64,000 nt of DNA from Blautia sp. GTDB lineage: Bacteria > Bacillota > Clostridia > Lachnospirales > Lachnospiraceae. A model generated the notes under the pieces. The model worked only from the letters and a program-made list of their open reading frames with translations, had not been told where the DNA came from and ran no database searches. The position numbers and the translations under genes were made by a program. Of this stretch, positions 34,158 to 45,063 are shown one piece after another (position 1 is the first letter of the stretch; each line of letters begins with the position of its first letter). Where the stretch lies: NCBI GenBank assembly GCA_023663685.1, contig JAMPHB010000001.1:213436-277435 (forward strand), given 5' to 3'.

Positions 34158-35981
34158 GTGAACACGAATAATCGTAGTAATTTCAGAGGATTCGGCATCT
34201 ATATTGCGCTGATCCTTATTGTCGTACTGATCTGGTACTGGCTCAGCGAAGGCGGCGTTACAAGCAACTATTCCAGGGCGGAGTTTGTGGAGGATCTAAA
34301 GGCGGGGAATGTCACCTCTGTGACGGTAGTGCAGAACCGGGAGATTCCCACGGGAAGCATTCTGGTGACGCTTAACAGTGGAGCGCAGCAGTCGCTGTAT
34401 ACCTCGGACGTCAATGAATTGCAGAAGCTGATGGAGGAGAACGGCTACACGGATTACATTCTCGAGGATGTGCCGCGGGAGAGCTGGCTTATGACGCTGC
34501 TCCCCTATCTTTTGATCTTCGGAGCCATTTTTATACTTTTTATCATACTGAACAACAATGCGGCGGCGAACAACGGCGGCGGCAAGATGATGAATTTCGG
34601 CAAAAACCGGGCGAGGCTCGCGACCGAGGAGGACAACGATACGCGCTTCGGCAACGTGGCGGGGCTCAAGGAAGAAAAGGAAGAGCTGGAGGAGATCGTG
34701 GATTTTTTGAAGGAGCCGCGCAAGTACACGAAGCTCGGCGCAAGGATTCCCAAGGGCGTGCTTCTCGTGGGGCCTCCCGGAACCGGTAAGACGCTTCTGG
34801 CAAAGGCGGTCGCGGGCGAGGCGGGAGTTCCTTTTTTCAGCATCTCCGGCTCGGATTTCGTAGAGATGTTTGTCGGCGTCGGCGCTTCCCGTGTCAGGGA
34901 TTTGTTTGAGGATGCAAAGAAAAATGCGCCCTGCATTGTCTTTATTGACGAGATCGATGCGGTGGCGAGACGCCGGGGGACCGGCATGGGCGGCGGCCAC
35001 GACGAGAGGGAGCAGACGCTGAACCAGATGCTCGTCGAGATGGACGGCTTTGGCGTGAATGAGGGAATCATCGTCATGGCGGCCACGAACCGGGTAGATA
35101 TCTTAGACCCGGCCATTATGCGTCCGGGTCGGTTCGACCGCAAGATTGTGGTGGGACGTCCCGACGTGGCGGGCAGGGAGGAGATTCTGAATGTGCACGC
35201 GAAGAATAAGCCCATCGGCGAGGACGTGGATCTAAAGCAGGTGGCGCAGACCACCGCAGGCTTCACCGGGGCGGATCTGGAGAACCTTTTGAATGAGGCG
35301 GCGATACTGACCGCAAGGGAGGGCAGGGCGTACATCACGCAGCCGGACGTCCAGAAAGCGTTTATCAAGGTGGGTATCGGCGCGGAGAAGCGGAGCCGCA
35401 TCATCTCCGAGAAGGAGAAGCGGGTCACGGCGTTCCACGAGGCGGGACATGCGATTTTGTTCCATGTGCTTCCCGACGTGGGGCCTGTGCACACGATTTC
35501 CATCATTCCCACAGGCACAGGGGCGGCAGGCTATACCATGCCCCTGCCGGAGAAGGATGAGATGTTCAATTCCAAGGGACGGATGCTGCAGGAGATCGTC
35601 GTGGATCTCGGCGGACGTGTGGCGGAGGAGCTGGTCTTTGACGATATCACGACCGGGGCCTCGCAGGATATCAAGCAGGCGACAAGCCTTGCGCGGGATA
35701 TGGTGACACGCTATGGAATGTCGGAGAACATTGGCCTGATCTGTTATAAAGACGACGATGACGAGGTGTTTATCGGAAGGGATCTTGCCCACGCCAGAGG
35801 CTACAGCGAGGGCGTAGCCTCTGCGATAGATATGGAGGTAAAGAGCATTATCGACCACGCGTATGCAGAGGCAAAGCGCATCATCGGCGAGCACCGGGAT
35901 GTGCTGGATCGCTGCGCTGAGCTTCTTCTGGAGAAGGAGAAAATCACCAGAGAAGAGTTCGAGGCGCTCTTTACCGCTTAA
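34158..35981 (+). CDS. ftsH: ATP-dependent zinc metalloprotease FtsH
   Basis: A 607-residue membrane AAA protease. GTG 34158 follows AAGGAGAG. Two membrane helices ([16 protein letters not shown] and [18 protein letters not shown]) flank an extracytoplasmic domain. The AAA module has Walker A GPPGTGKT, Walker [11 protein letters not shown] and the arginine-finger region [10 protein letters not shown]. The zinc motif HEAGH is in the protease domain. It degrades membrane and short-lived cytoplasmic proteins. Its 3' end overlaps the convergent LacI-type gene by 11 bases. Confidence 0.97.
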   Translation: MNTNNRSNFRGFGIYIALILIVVLIWYWLSEGGVTSNYSRAEFVEDLKAGNVTSVTVVQNREIPTGSILVTLNSGAQQSLYTSDVNELQKLMEENGYTDYILEDVPRESWLMTLLPYLLIFGAIFILFIILNNNAAANNGGGKMMNFGKNRARLATEEDNDTRFGNVAGLKEEKEELEEIVDFLKEPRKYTKLGARIPKGVLLVGPPGTGKTLLAKAVAGEAGVPFFSISGSDFVEMFVGVGASRVRDLFEDAKKNAPCIVFIDEIDAVARRRGTGMGGGHDEREQTLNQMLVEMDGFGVNEGIIVMAATNRVDILDPAIMRPGRFDRKIVVGRPDVAGREEILNVHAKNKPIGEDVDLKQVAQTTAGFTGADLENLLNEAAILTAREGRAYITQPDVQKAFIKVGIGAEKRSRIISEKEKRVTAFHEAGHAILFHVLPDVGPVHTISIIPTGTGAAGYTMPLPEKDEMFNSKGRMLQEIVVDLGGRVAEELVFDDITTGASQDIKQATSLARDMVTRYGMSENIGLICYKDDDDEVFIGRDLAHARGYSEGVASAIDMEVKSIIDHAYAEAKRIIGEHRDVLDRCAELLLEKEKITREEFEALFTA

Positions 35982-36966
35982 CCCTTGTGGTGGATTCCCG
36001 CTCAATCAGCCGCGGGCGCAGGAGCGTCCGGCTGATGGAGATATGGTGTATCAGGGAATTCAGGATTACATAGGCGCATTTTCCGAGCTCATTGCGCTCC
36101 TGGCGGATCGTGGTCAGGGGCGGATTGAAGGCGGCGGCGATTGAGATATCGTCAAAGCCGACGACGCTGATGTCCTCCGGAACCTTAAGCCCGCGCCGTG
36201 TGCATTCCTCGATCACGCCCTGCGCAATCAGGTCATTGCCGCAGACGATGGCGGTGGCTCCGGCCTCCAGAAAGCCGGGGACATGGTACTTCGCACTGTC
36301 GGCGACATAATAGCCTCTTGCCATGAGCTTGTCCTCAAGGGGGAGCCCGAGCGCCCAGAGCGCATTCTCAAAGGCGGCCTGCCTCTGGTCAGAGACCATG
36401 GAATACAGAGAACCGTTTAGAAAGGCAATCTTCCGGTGGCCTAAGGTGTGCAGATGGTTCACCGCCATGGAGATGCCCTCGTGGCTGTCGGTGCCAAGAT
36501 AGCAGACCCTGGGGTTGCTGGCAATGTAATTGTCGAAAAGCACGGTGGGCATTGTCGTGTTCTCCAGCTGCTTCATCCACTCGTCATGGAGGGCAAGCCC
36601 CACGAGAAAGGCGCCGCAGTAGCCGTGCTTCAGCAGATATGTATCGTATTTTTCCTCCTCCTGGAATTCGGGCGTGATGGGCATCACGTCTACATCCCAC
36701 TTGTGGCGGAATGCATTCTGCTTAAAGCCCAGCACAATGTCGTAGCCGAATTCGTCGATGGATTTGTAGCTCATATTCTCTACAAAAATGCAGAGCTTGC
36801 GGTTCTCCTCTTTTCTGGAACGCTTCGTGGAATACCCCATTTCCACGGCTGTATCCAGCACGACCTGACGAAGCTCCTCACTGATATCGCTGGCGCCGTT
36901 GAGCCCCTTGGATACTGTGCTGACAGATACCCCCAGCCGGTTCGCAATGTCTTTGATTGTAGCCAT
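35971..36966 (-). CDS. LacI-family transcriptional regulator (likely of the maltodextrin operon)
   Basis: A 331-residue repressor-type protein. The N-terminal helix-turn-helix [22 protein letters not shown] is followed by a periplasmic-binding-protein-like sensor domain ([41 protein letters not shown]). It is divergent from the maltodextrin operon across 400 bp with an operator-like site over the -35, so control of that operon by maltose or maltodextrin is likely (inference). It is read from its own promoter at 37002-37030. Confidence 0.92.
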   Translation of the reverse strand: MATIKDIANRLGVSVSTVSKGLNGASDISEELRQVVLDTAVEMGYSTKRSRKEENRKLCIFVENMSYKSIDEFGYDIVLGFKQNAFRHKWDVDVMPITPEFQEEEKYDTYLLKHGYCGAFLVGLALHDEWMKQLENTTMPTVLFDNYIASNPRVCYLGTDSHEGISMAVNHLHTLGHRKIAFLNGSLYSMVSDQRQAAFENALWALGLPLEDKLMARGYYVADSAKYHVPGFLEAGATAIVCGNDLIAQGVIEECTRRGLKVPEDISVVGFDDISIAAAFNPPLTTIRQERNELGKCAYVILNSLIHHISISRTLLRPRLIERESTTRVKR

Positions 36967-37001
36967 AATACTTCTCCTAAGTTATCTTATTTATTATAAC
37001 C

Positions 37002-37030
37002 ATTATAATCCACCCGGGAGTGAGATGCAA
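37002..37030 (-). promoter_or_regulatory. Promoter of the LacI-type regulator gene
   Basis: On the minus strand TTGCAT (37025-37030) and TATAAT (37002-37007) with a 17-bp spacer; a second TATAAT-like box lies nearer the gene at about 36993-36998. Confidence 0.7.
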
Positions 37031-37135
37031 TTCTTTCCCGATTTTTTTCGAAAAACGTAAGCGAAATTCTTGTAAATATGTACAAACTATGACAGTAAAT
37101 TCCGTATAAAGTGGAAAAAAGCAAGTTTGGGAGGG

Positions 37136-37149
37136 TGAAAACGTTGACA
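37136..37149 (+). promoter_or_regulatory. Catabolite-responsive element (cre) matching the CcpA consensus fully
   Basis: TGAAAACGTTGACA matches TGWAANCGNTNWCA at every position. It lies about 90 bp upstream of the -10 of the maltodextrin operon and about 130 bp upstream of the regulator's -10. Confidence 0.75.
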
Positions 37150-37219
37150 AAGCCTGACGTAAATCTTAAAATCATCTTGTTGATGAAGAAATTGAAAAAA
37201 AGTTGAAAAGAACAACCGA

Positions 37220-37254
37220 TTGCGCTTGCAAAATGCCGAAAAGTGTTATATAAT
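37220..37254 (+). promoter_or_regulatory. Maltodextrin operon promoter with LacI-type operator over the -35
   Basis: TTGCAA (37226-37231), 17-bp spacer, TATAAT (37249-37254). TTGCGCTTGCAA (37220-37231) is an imperfect palindrome (TTGC....GCAA) typical of LacI-family operators and includes the -35. Transcription would start near 37261, giving a leader of about 105 nt. Nothing else was recognised in the rest of the 400-bp divergent region. Confidence 0.65.
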
Positions 37255-37366
37255 ACAAATATGTTTTGGGGATTATGCCAAGTTTACCCCTTGTGTTATG
37301 GTCAAAATTACGATATAAGATGCGGAAGCATTTTATATAAATTATTTAAAAAAGGAGAGGAAAGAG

Positions 37367-38698
37367 ATGAAAAAGAAAGTATTATCAGCGTTACTCGTTG
37401 CGGCGATGACTGCTACCATGTTTGCAGGCTGCGGCAGCGGAGATGACAGTGCATCGACAGGCGGTGGCAGCGATGCAGCAGACTCACAGGCACCGGCAGA
37501 CGACGGGGGGGCAGAAGATGACGGCTCTTCCACACCGGAGGTCATTGACTACGGCTCAGGCAACATCACCATCTGGGTTGCAGAGGAAGTTTCCGAGTTC
37601 ACCCAGCAGAAGGCTGAGGAGTTCCTTAAGTCTGACGAGGCATATTCCGGATACACTGTATCCGTTGAGCCGGTAGGCGAGGGCGATGCTGCCGGAAACA
37701 TGATCACAGACGTTGAGGGCGGCGCAGATATCTACGGTTTCGCGCAGGATCAGCTGACCCGTCTGGTTTCTGCAGGCGCACTTCAGCCGGTAGTTGGCGA
37801 GTATCAGTCATGGATTGCAGAGAACAATGACGAGGGTTCCGTGAGCGCTACACAGGTTGGCGACATGACCTACGCATTCCCGATGACCAGCGACAATGGA
37901 TATTTCCTGTATTATGACAAGAGCGTTATCACAGATCCTACATCTCTTGAGCAGATCGTAGCAGACTGTGAGGCAGCTGGCAAGAACTTCTACTTCGAGA
38001 TCAATTCCGGATGGTATCAGCCGGCATTCTTCTTCGGTACAGGCTGCACGTTTACCTATGACACTGACGCAGACGGCAATTTCACTGCCTGCAACATTGA
38101 TTACAACTCTGACAAGGGTCTTGTAGCTCTTAAGGAGATCATTGAGCTCGCTTCCTCCAAGAGCTTCCAGAACGGCTCTTCCATCGACAAGGCTACCAAT
38201 ATGGCGGCAATCGTTGACGGTACATGGGATTCCGGCGCAGCTAAGTCTGCTTTTGGCGACAACTATGCATGTGCAAAGCTTCCGGGCTTTACCGGCTCTG
38301 ACGGCAGCACTTACCAGCTTGGCGGCTTCGGCGGATTCAAGCTTATCGGTATCAAGCCGCAGACAGAGGAAGGCAAGCTTGCTCTCTGCTACAAGCTGGC
38401 ACAGTATCTGACCAGCGAAGAGGTACAGACCGCACGCTACGAGTCAGTAGGCTGGGGTCCGTCCAACAAGGCGGCTCAGAGCAGCGACGCTGTACAGTCT
38501 GACGAGGCTCTTTCTGCACTGGCAGAGCAGCTTGCAATCTCTATCCCGCAGGGACAGTACCCGGGAGATTACTGGACACTGGCTACATCACTTGGCGATA
38601 CCATTATCTCCGGTGATCTGAGCACCTCTACCAGCGACGACGACCTTATGAAGACTCTGGAAGACTTCCAGAACAGCTGCATAGGTTATGCGCAGTAA
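37367..38698 (+). CDS. malE: Maltose/maltodextrin-binding lipoprotein
   Basis: A 443-residue solute-binding protein. The signal peptide ends in the lipobox FAGCGS and is followed by a disordered S/D/G/A-rich linker of about 45 residues. The binding domain begins at GNITIWVAEEVSEFTQQKAEEF and contains GGADIYGFAQDQLTRLVSAGAL and the transporter-docking region typical of family 1 maltodextrin-binding proteins. It delivers oligosaccharide to the permeases encoded downstream. A strong palindrome separates it from malF, so its mRNA may be more abundant than the permease mRNA. Confidence 0.9.
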   Translation: MKKKVLSALLVAAMTATMFAGCGSGDDSASTGGGSDAADSQAPADDGGAEDDGSSTPEVIDYGSGNITIWVAEEVSEFTQQKAEEFLKSDEAYSGYTVSVEPVGEGDAAGNMITDVEGGADIYGFAQDQLTRLVSAGALQPVVGEYQSWIAENNDEGSVSATQVGDMTYAFPMTSDNGYFLYYDKSVITDPTSLEQIVADCEAAGKNFYFEINSGWYQPAFFFGTGCTFTYDTDADGNFTACNIDYNSDKGLVALKEIIELASSKSFQNGSSIDKATNMAAIVDGTWDSGAAKSAFGDNYACAKLPGFTGSDGSTYQLGGFGGFKLIGIKPQTEEGKLALCYKLAQYLTSEEVQTARYESVGWGPSNKAAQSSDAVQSDEALSALAEQLAISIPQGQYPGDYWTLATSLGDTIISGDLSTSTSDDDLMKTLEDFQNSCIGYAQ

Positions 38699-38724
38699 TT
38701 TCTGAGCGACAATTTTACAGTCAG

Positions 38725-38750
38725 GATAAGGGGAGATATCTCCCCTTATC
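38725..38750. other. Perfect 26-bp palindrome between malE and malF
   Basis: GATAAGGGGAGAT followed by its exact reverse complement, with no T-run after it. It probably forms an RNA stem that protects the malE transcript or partly blocks read-through. Confidence 0.7.
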
Positions 38751-38785
38751 TATTCTGTTAAAAGCTTTGCATATCGGAGGGGACT

Positions 38786-40183
38786 ATGAAAGAAAATAAA
38801 AAAGGGGCTGGCAACCCGGTTGCTCGCTTTTTTAAATGGATTGGGAGAGACATCGCTGACATTGGCGTGACTTTTAAGGAGGGTGACTGGAAGACCAGAG
38901 TATCCTTCCTCATCATGGGGTTTGGTCCCCTGATGAGAAAATTATACGCCAGGGGACTTGCATTTCTTGTCCTGGAGGCTTTATTTATCTATTATATGAT
39001 CGCGTTTGGCGCAGGTTATCTGGCAAAGTTCGGCACGCTGGGCACAGTGGCGACCGGATGGAACGACGCCGGTATCCGTGTATACGGCGACAACAGCTTT
39101 CTGATTCTGCTGTACGGCCTGCTCACCATTATCTTTATTCTTGCTTTTATTCTCTTATGGCGCATGAATGTGCGGGAGAACCGGAAGGAGGAGCTGCGGC
39201 TTAAGGAGGGGCATCCGCTCCCGACCAACCGTCAGGATTTTCATTCCCTTCTGGATTCCAATTTTGACAAGACGCTTTTGGCATTACCCTGCATAGGTAT
39301 CTTTATCTTCATCGTATTGCCGATCATCTTTATGATCTGCGTCGCGTTTACGAATTACGACTATAATCATCAGGCACCGGCAAAGCTCTTTACATGGGTT
39401 GGCTTTGAGAACTTTAAGAACCTGCTTTCCTTCGGAAGTGCAGGCTTCGGCGGAACCTTCTTCAGAGTACTGGGCTGGACCTTGATCTGGGCATTCTTTG
39501 CAACTTTCCTGAACTATTTCGTAGGTATGGCTGTTGCAATCCTGATCAACAAGAAGGGCGTTAAGTCTAAGAAGCTCTGGAGAACAATCCTTGTTATGAC
39601 GATTGCTGTACCGCAGTTCGTTTCCCTGCTGTATGTGTCCAAGATGTTTGCGAACGACGGCCTGCTGAACTCTTATTTTATGAAGTGGGGCTGGATTGAT
39701 TCACCGATTCCGTTCTGGACGAATCCGATGCTCGCGAGAGTTACGATTATCTTGATCAACCTCTGGGTAGGTATCCCCTACGTTATGCTGATCACCACCG
39801 GTATTCTTATGAATATCCCGGAGGATCTCTACGAGAGCGCGAGAATTGACGGGGCGAACGCATGGCAGATGTTCCGCAAGATTACGCTGCCCTATATGCT
39901 GTTTGTCACCGGCCCGTATCTGCTGACCAGCTACACGGGCAACCTGAACAACTTCAATATTATCTATCTGCTGTCGGGAGGCGGCCCGCAGAATATGAAG
40001 CTGACCGGCGGTGCGGGAGGTACCGACCTTCTGGTAACATGGTTGTACAAGATGACGGTCAACGACACGAACTACAATATGGCTGCTGTCATCGGTATCA
40101 TGGTATTCGCTGTGACGGCAGTGGTTTCGCTGGTTGTATATGGTATCTTACCATCAGTTAAAGACGAGGAGGGATTCCAGTAA
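38786..40183 (+). CDS. malF: Maltodextrin ABC transporter permease MalF
   Basis: A 465-residue integral membrane protein. An N-terminal extension with two or three helices precedes the permease core (LLALPCIGIFIFIVLPIIFMICVAF). The EAA loop that contacts the ATPase is YESARIDGANAWQMFRKITLP. Start ATG 38786 follows GGAGGGG. It pairs with MalG. No ATPase gene is in this operon, so a shared MsmX/MalK-type ATPase from elsewhere is presumably used. Confidence 0.94.
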   Translation: MKENKKGAGNPVARFFKWIGRDIADIGVTFKEGDWKTRVSFLIMGFGPLMRKLYARGLAFLVLEALFIYYMIAFGAGYLAKFGTLGTVATGWNDAGIRVYGDNSFLILLYGLLTIIFILAFILLWRMNVRENRKEELRLKEGHPLPTNRQDFHSLLDSNFDKTLLALPCIGIFIFIVLPIIFMICVAFTNYDYNHQAPAKLFTWVGFENFKNLLSFGSAGFGGTFFRVLGWTLIWAFFATFLNYFVGMAVAILINKKGVKSKKLWRTILVMTIAVPQFVSLLYVSKMFANDGLLNSYFMKWGWIDSPIPFWTNPMLARVTIILINLWVGIPYVMLITTGILMNIPEDLYESARIDGANAWQMFRKITLPYMLFVTGPYLLTSYTGNLNNFNIIYLLSGGGPQNMKLTGGAGGTDLLVTWLYKMTVNDTNYNMAAVIGIMVFAVTAVVSLVVYGILPSVKDEEGFQ

Positions 40184-41055
40184 TGGCAGAGGAAAAGAAA
40201 TTACACTATCAGCATAGGACTGCCAGTAATGTGGCGGCATATATTGTGCTAATTCTAATCAGTATTATTTGGCTACTCCCGTTCGTGTTTGTGGTTCTGC
40301 AGAGCTTCCGCTCCTTCGAGCTGGAGGCAGGCGGAATGGTGGAGTACCTTGTACCGAAGACGTTTTCGCTGGACTCTTACAAATGGCTGTTCAGCGGCGA
40401 CAGCCAGTTTTTCCGCTGGTATGGCAACACGCTGATCATCGCGTTCTTTGTTGCCCTTGGCAATACAATCATGGTGCTTATGACCAGCTACGCGCTGTCG
40501 AGAATGCGTTTCAAGGGACGTGAGCTTCTGATGAGAATCTGGCTGATTCTCGGAATGTTCCCGGGATTCCTTACCATGATCTGTCTGTACTTCCTGCTCA
40601 AGAACTTTGGGCTGACGCAGGAGGGTGCAATTCCCGGTTTGATTTTGATCGGTGTTGCAAGCTCCGGTATGGGCTACTATGTATGTAAAGGATTTTTCGA
40701 TACGATTCCGAAGTCTCTGGACGAGGCGGCGAGAATCGACGGAGCTTCCCGCGCGAGAATCTTCCTCACCATGACGATTCCGCTCTCAAAGCCGATTATC
40801 ATTTATACCGCTTTGACGGCATTCATGGGACCGTGGTGTGACTACATTTTCGCATCTTATGTGGCGTTTGGCTACAGTGACAGCTACAATGTGGCGGTCG
40901 CTCTGTACCGTTGGGTAAATACCAACGATTATCAGGGATACTTCACCAGATTCTGTGCTGGCGGTATTCTGGTTGCAGTTCCGGTTACGATTTTGTTCAT
41001 GTGCTTGCAGAAGTACTATGTAGAGGGAGTTACCGGTGGTGCTGTAAAGGGCTAG
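40183..41055 (+). CDS. malG: Maltodextrin ABC transporter permease MalG
   Basis: A 290-residue membrane protein with six helices; its ATG overlaps the malF stop (TAATG). The EAA loop is LDEAARIDGASRARIFLTMTIPLSKP. It forms the translocation pore with MalF. A terminator-like hairpin follows its stop before the amylase gene. Confidence 0.94.
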   Translation: MAEEKKLHYQHRTASNVAAYIVLILISIIWLLPFVFVVLQSFRSFELEAGGMVEYLVPKTFSLDSYKWLFSGDSQFFRWYGNTLIIAFFVALGNTIMVLMTSYALSRMRFKGRELLMRIWLILGMFPGFLTMICLYFLLKNFGLTQEGAIPGLILIGVASSGMGYYVCKGFFDTIPKSLDEAARIDGASRARIFLTMTIPLSKPIIIYTALTAFMGPWCDYIFASYVAFGYSDSYNVAVALYRWVNTNDYQGYFTRFCAGGILVAVPVTILFMCLQKYYVEGVTGGAVKG

Positions 41056-41070
41056 AGATAGCTGATGTTG

Positions 41071-41103
41071 AATCGGCAGCCATGTGCGTGGCTGCCGATT
41101 TTT
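41071..41103 (+). terminator. Terminator-like hairpin between malG and the amylase gene
   Basis: AATCGGCAGCCA pairs perfectly with TGGCTGCCGATT around TGTGCG, followed by a T5 run. It would lower but need not abolish expression of the amylase gene, for which no separate promoter was recognised. Confidence 0.75.
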
Positions 41104-41128
41104 GAAATTTCTTTGGGGAGAGAATGAT

Positions 41129-42748
41129 ATGAGAAAGCGTCTGGTTAGCGCACTGGTGGTGCTTGCTTTACTTGCAGCGCTGTTTCCGGCCTGCGGGATG
41201 CCACAGAAGGGGCAGGGGGACGGCGGGAGCGCCTTTGTGGACTACGAATATGGGCAGGAGCTCAATATTATTGATGATAATTACCGGAATTATTACGAGA
41301 TTTTTGTTTACTCCTTTTATGACTCCGACGGCGATGGAACCGGAGATCTGCAGGGAGTGATTCAGAAGCTGGACTATATTGAGGAGATGGGCTTTAACGG
41401 AATCTGGCTGATGCCAATTATGCCCTCTCCCACTTATCATAAATATGATGTGACGGACTATGAGAATATTGACCCCGTATATGGGGATTTGGAGGATTTT
41501 AAGCAGCTTACAGAGGCTTGCCATGAGCGGGGAATCCGGCTGGTCATTGATCTGGTGATGAACCATTCTTCCTCGGAGCATCCATGGTTTACGCAGGCAT
41601 GTGATTACCTGATTTCCCTCCCGGAAGGGCAGGAGCCGGATCTGTCTGTCTGCCCCTATGTGGACTACTATCATTTTACCACGGAGCAGGTGAACAGCAC
41701 CTATTACGGCGTGCCGGGGGTAAACTGGTGGTACGAGGGAGCCTTCTGGTCGGAGATGCCGGATCTGAACCTTGAGAGTGAGGCGCTGCGCGCGGAGTTT
41801 GAGAAGATTGCGGATTTTTGGATAGAGCTGGGGGTAGACGGCTTCCGCATGGATGCCGCCCTGCACTTTGAAGAAAATGATACGACGGCAAATAATGAGA
41901 TATTACACTGGCTCTACAGCTATTGCCTGGAAAAGAACCCGGACTTTTATATGGTGTCCGAGGTCTGGGCGAATGCCGCGACGATTGCGGACTATTACGG
42001 GAGTGCTACGCCCAGCATGTTCAACTTCGACGCAGGAAGCGCGGAGGGCAAGCTGATTTCTGCCGCGAGAAATGGCAAAATGTCGAGTCTTGTGCAGGCG
42101 ATGCTGGACTATCAGGAAGATTTTTCTGCCGAAAATCCGCAGTATATTGACGCACCCTTCCTCACGAACCACGATATGGGCAGGGTGGCCAACAGCGTGG
42201 TCAGCGACCCGGATAAGCTCAAGCTGGCGGCAGGACTTTTGATGATGATGAACGGAAGTCCCTTTGTGTACTACGGTGAGGAGATTGGAATGAAGAGCTC
42301 CGGCACGGAGGATGAGAACAAGCGTCTTCCCATGTACTGGTCGGATACCGATACCACGGGCATCACGAAGGGACCGGCAGGATCGGTCGGCGCGCCGTTG
42401 TCTTCGCTGCCCTCATGGGAGGAGCAGAGGGCGGATACGGACTCGCTTTTGAACTACTACGAGAGGGCTCTGCGGCTTCGCAATGAGAACCCGGAAATCG
42501 CCAGAGGCACGGTAGAGAAGGTGGAGAGCCTTTGCGATGGAGCGCAGGCGGCGATTACGAAGAACTACATGGACAATACCATAGGAATAGTGTATAATGT
42601 AAGTGGGGAAGAAATTACAATTTCATTGGAGGGGACTGTGCTTTCAGACATGTCGATTCGCGGATATTTGACATTACATCAGGAAAAGGTGTCACTGGAG
42701 GGACAGAAGCTCGTTCTTCCGCCAGGTTCCATCTGTATTTTGAAATAG
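41129..42748 (+). CDS. Surface lipoprotein alpha-amylase (GH13)
   Basis: A 539-residue GH13 enzyme. ATG 41129 has GGGGAG upstream; signal peptide [14 protein letters not shown] ends in a lipobox, so the enzyme is anchored outside the membrane beside the transporter. GH13 regions are [20 protein letters not shown] (nucleophile Asp), MVSEVWAN (acid Glu) and FLTNHDMGR. It probably cuts longer maltodextrins to a size that the binding protein and permeases accept. It may be an alpha-glucosidase or neopullulanase instead. Confidence 0.9.
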   Translation: MRKRLVSALVVLALLAALFPACGMPQKGQGDGGSAFVDYEYGQELNIIDDNYRNYYEIFVYSFYDSDGDGTGDLQGVIQKLDYIEEMGFNGIWLMPIMPSPTYHKYDVTDYENIDPVYGDLEDFKQLTEACHERGIRLVIDLVMNHSSSEHPWFTQACDYLISLPEGQEPDLSVCPYVDYYHFTTEQVNSTYYGVPGVNWWYEGAFWSEMPDLNLESEALRAEFEKIADFWIELGVDGFRMDAALHFEENDTTANNEILHWLYSYCLEKNPDFYMVSEVWANAATIADYYGSATPSMFNFDAGSAEGKLISAARNGKMSSLVQAMLDYQEDFSAENPQYIDAPFLTNHDMGRVANSVVSDPDKLKLAAGLLMMMNGSPFVYYGEEIGMKSSGTEDENKRLPMYWSDTDTTGITKGPAGSVGAPLSSLPSWEEQRADTDSLLNYYERALRLRNENPEIARGTVEKVESLCDGAQAAITKNYMDNTIGIVYNVSGEEITISLEGTVLSDMSIRGYLTLHQEKVSLEGQKLVLPPGSICILK

Positions 42749-42792
42749 CAGGATATGAATGCAGGCGTCGGGGAGAGCATAGGAGAACGGAT

Positions 42793-44964
42793 ATGGGTAA
42801 GACGAATAAAGCGGTAAAGCAGAAAGTGAAAAAGGAGCAGGCGCCAAAGCCGAAGAGAGAGCCAAAGCCGAAGAAGAATCCGGCGGCGAAGGGAGAGCCG
42901 AAGCCGAAGCGGTCTGCGCGGGAGGGAGCGGAGGTTCCCTTTTACAAGAGTATATCCATGAAGCTGATTGCCAGCTTTTTAGTGCCGGTGATCTGTATCA
43001 TTGTGCTGGGCGTGACCTCCTACCAGCGGGCGGCGACTGCGGTGGTAGGCAGCTACAGGAGCTCTGTGGAGCAGACGGTCAGCATGATGCAGCAGTATAT
43101 TTCTCTGATTATCAGCAGCGAGAAGGATGAGTTCAAAAATTATCTGACGGACGCCACGCTCAAAAAATATTTCGGCGGTCTGATGTCCGATGTGGAGGTG
43201 GGGCCGGCCAGAGGCGATTATCAGGGAAAGCTCCGCACCAAGATGTCGCTGGACAGGAAGGTGAAGGGCGCATACTTTTTCGCGGACAACAGCATGACGC
43301 TGGACTATTCCGAGTCGGTGACCGCGGGAGATATGTACAGTGCGTATATAGCTACGGCGCAGGGTGAGAAGGCGATGGCCAGCGGCGTCAGCTGGTTTGT
43401 GTTCGGTCAGGATCCGGATGCGGACGCGGCGCTGAATATCGACACGGAGGGATACTGTATCCGTATAGCAAAAAAGTATAACGATTATAAGGTGGCGATG
43501 GTCATTGATATCGATGCGCCGACGGTGCGCAGTGCCATGCAGTCCCTGGATCCGGGAAGCGGCGGCTATGTGTCGCTGATTACGGAGGACGGCGTGGAAT
43601 TTTACTCCGACGAGACGGCGGAGCCGCAGGGGACGCTGATTTACGGCACGGACTTCTACCAGCGCGCGCTGGAGAACGATGAAATCAGCGGCAGTGAGAC
43701 GGTCACAGTGTCGGGGACGGAATACCTGTTCATCTACAGCAAGCTGCAGGTCGGGGACAATACGATGGTGGCGGCGCTGATCCCGCAGGCGCGCCTTCTG
43801 GCACAGACATCCGAGATCAAACGGCTGTGCGTGATTCTGACGATCGTGGCGGCAATCATTGCGCTGGTGCTTGGTATTGCTATCTCTAACAGCATGTCGG
43901 GGACGATACGCTACATTCTCCGCCAGCTCAGAAAGGTGGCGAAGGGAGATCTGACGGTGCATCTGTCCACGAAGCGGAAGGATGAGCTGGGGCTTTTGTG
44001 CGGCGGTGTGAATGACACGGTGGAGCACATCAAGCGGCTGATTGTCAAGGTGAACGAGGTCAGCCAGCAGGTGGGCGAGTCGGCGGCCTATGTGGCGTCG
44101 GCGTCCGGGACATTTATGGAGACCTCGCAGGATATCCAGAGTGCGGTATCTGAGATTGAAGTCGGTGTGAATAAGCTGGATTCCGGATCCGGGGATTGTC
44201 TGAACCAGATGGATTCCCTCTCCGGCAAGATCAATAACGTAAGCTCGAACGCGGGGGAGATTGAGAAGCTGACGAATGCGACCGGAAGCACGATCAATAC
44301 GGGAATCTCCTCGGTGCAGGGACTGACCAAGAGTGCGGAGTCCACGGCCGAGATTACGAGGAACGTCATTGTCTCTATCGAGGAGCTGGAGGCAAAATCC
44401 AAGTCCATCGGCAATATCGTATCCGCAATCAATGAGATTGCAGAGCAGACCAATCTGCTGTCGCTGAATGCTTCTATCGAGGCGGCGCGCGCGGGAGAGG
44501 CCGGAAGAGGCTTTGCCGTGGTGGCGGAGGAGATTCGCAAGCTTGCGGATCAGTGTCTGTTGTCCGCCGGACAGATTGCCCAGATTGTAGAGGAGATTGT
44601 CGCCCAGACAGGAGATGTGGTAGAGATCGCGAAGCAGGCGGAGACAGTGGTATCCTCCCAGTCCGGCGCGGTGGAGGAGACGACTTCCTCCTTCCGGCTG
44701 ATCGACAAGCAGGTGGAGGAGCTGCTGATGGCTCTCCAGACGATTTCCAGCAATGTGCAGGAGATGGGCGGCGCAAGGAACCAGACACTGAGTGCAATCG
44801 AGAGTATCTCGGCAGTGTCTGCGGAGACGGCGGCATGTTCGACCTCCGTGTACGATGCGGCGGGCACACAGCTAAAAGCCATTCAGGATCTGGATCATGC
44901 CTCCCAGCAGCTAGCGGGCAAGGCAGACAGTCTGCTCGAGCTTCTGTCCACCTTCCAGGTGTAA
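42793..44964 (+). CDS. Methyl-accepting chemotaxis protein with Lys/Pro-rich N-terminal tail
   Basis: A 723-residue chemoreceptor. The first ~55 residues are a cytoplasmic tail rich in Lys and Pro with repeated EPKPK units. A membrane helix ([20 protein letters not shown]), an extracytoplasmic dCache-like sensor region (about residues 75-330), a second helix ([21 protein letters not shown]), a HAMP domain and the signalling domain follow. The signalling tip is [37 protein letters not shown]. Its place just after the amylase gene suggests that it may sense sugars, but this is inference. Confidence 0.93.
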   Translation: MGKTNKAVKQKVKKEQAPKPKREPKPKKNPAAKGEPKPKRSAREGAEVPFYKSISMKLIASFLVPVICIIVLGVTSYQRAATAVVGSYRSSVEQTVSMMQQYISLIISSEKDEFKNYLTDATLKKYFGGLMSDVEVGPARGDYQGKLRTKMSLDRKVKGAYFFADNSMTLDYSESVTAGDMYSAYIATAQGEKAMASGVSWFVFGQDPDADAALNIDTEGYCIRIAKKYNDYKVAMVIDIDAPTVRSAMQSLDPGSGGYVSLITEDGVEFYSDETAEPQGTLIYGTDFYQRALENDEISGSETVTVSGTEYLFIYSKLQVGDNTMVAALIPQARLLAQTSEIKRLCVILTIVAAIIALVLGIAISNSMSGTIRYILRQLRKVAKGDLTVHLSTKRKDELGLLCGGVNDTVEHIKRLIVKVNEVSQQVGESAAYVASASGTFMETSQDIQSAVSEIEVGVNKLDSGSGDCLNQMDSLSGKINNVSSNAGEIEKLTNATGSTINTGISSVQGLTKSAESTAEITRNVIVSIEELEAKSKSIGNIVSAINEIAEQTNLLSLNASIEAARAGEAGRGFAVVAEEIRKLADQCLLSAGQIAQIVEEIVAQTGDVVEIAKQAETVVSSQSGAVEETTSSFRLIDKQVEELLMALQTISSNVQEMGGARNQTLSAIESISAVSAETAACSTSVYDAAGTQLKAIQDLDHASQQLAGKADSLLELLSTFQV

Positions 44965-44978
44965 GATTTTAACACATG

Positions 44979-45007
44979 AAAAACCGCAGCCCCTGCTGCG
45001 GTTTTTT
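44979..45007 (+). terminator. Terminator after the chemoreceptor gene
   Basis: AAACCGCAGC pairs with GCTGCGGTTT around CCCT, followed by T6. Confidence 0.88.
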
Positions 45008-45063
45008 CTGTGTATGGGCTGTGTAAGAAGAATAAGGTATTTTTGGGATGGAGGATGAGAAGT

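Noticed and set aside
42979-44028. Long open frame on the minus strand (349 codons)
   Set aside because: It is antisense to the chemoreceptor gene, has a His/Arg-rich composition typical of a shadow frame and matches no family.
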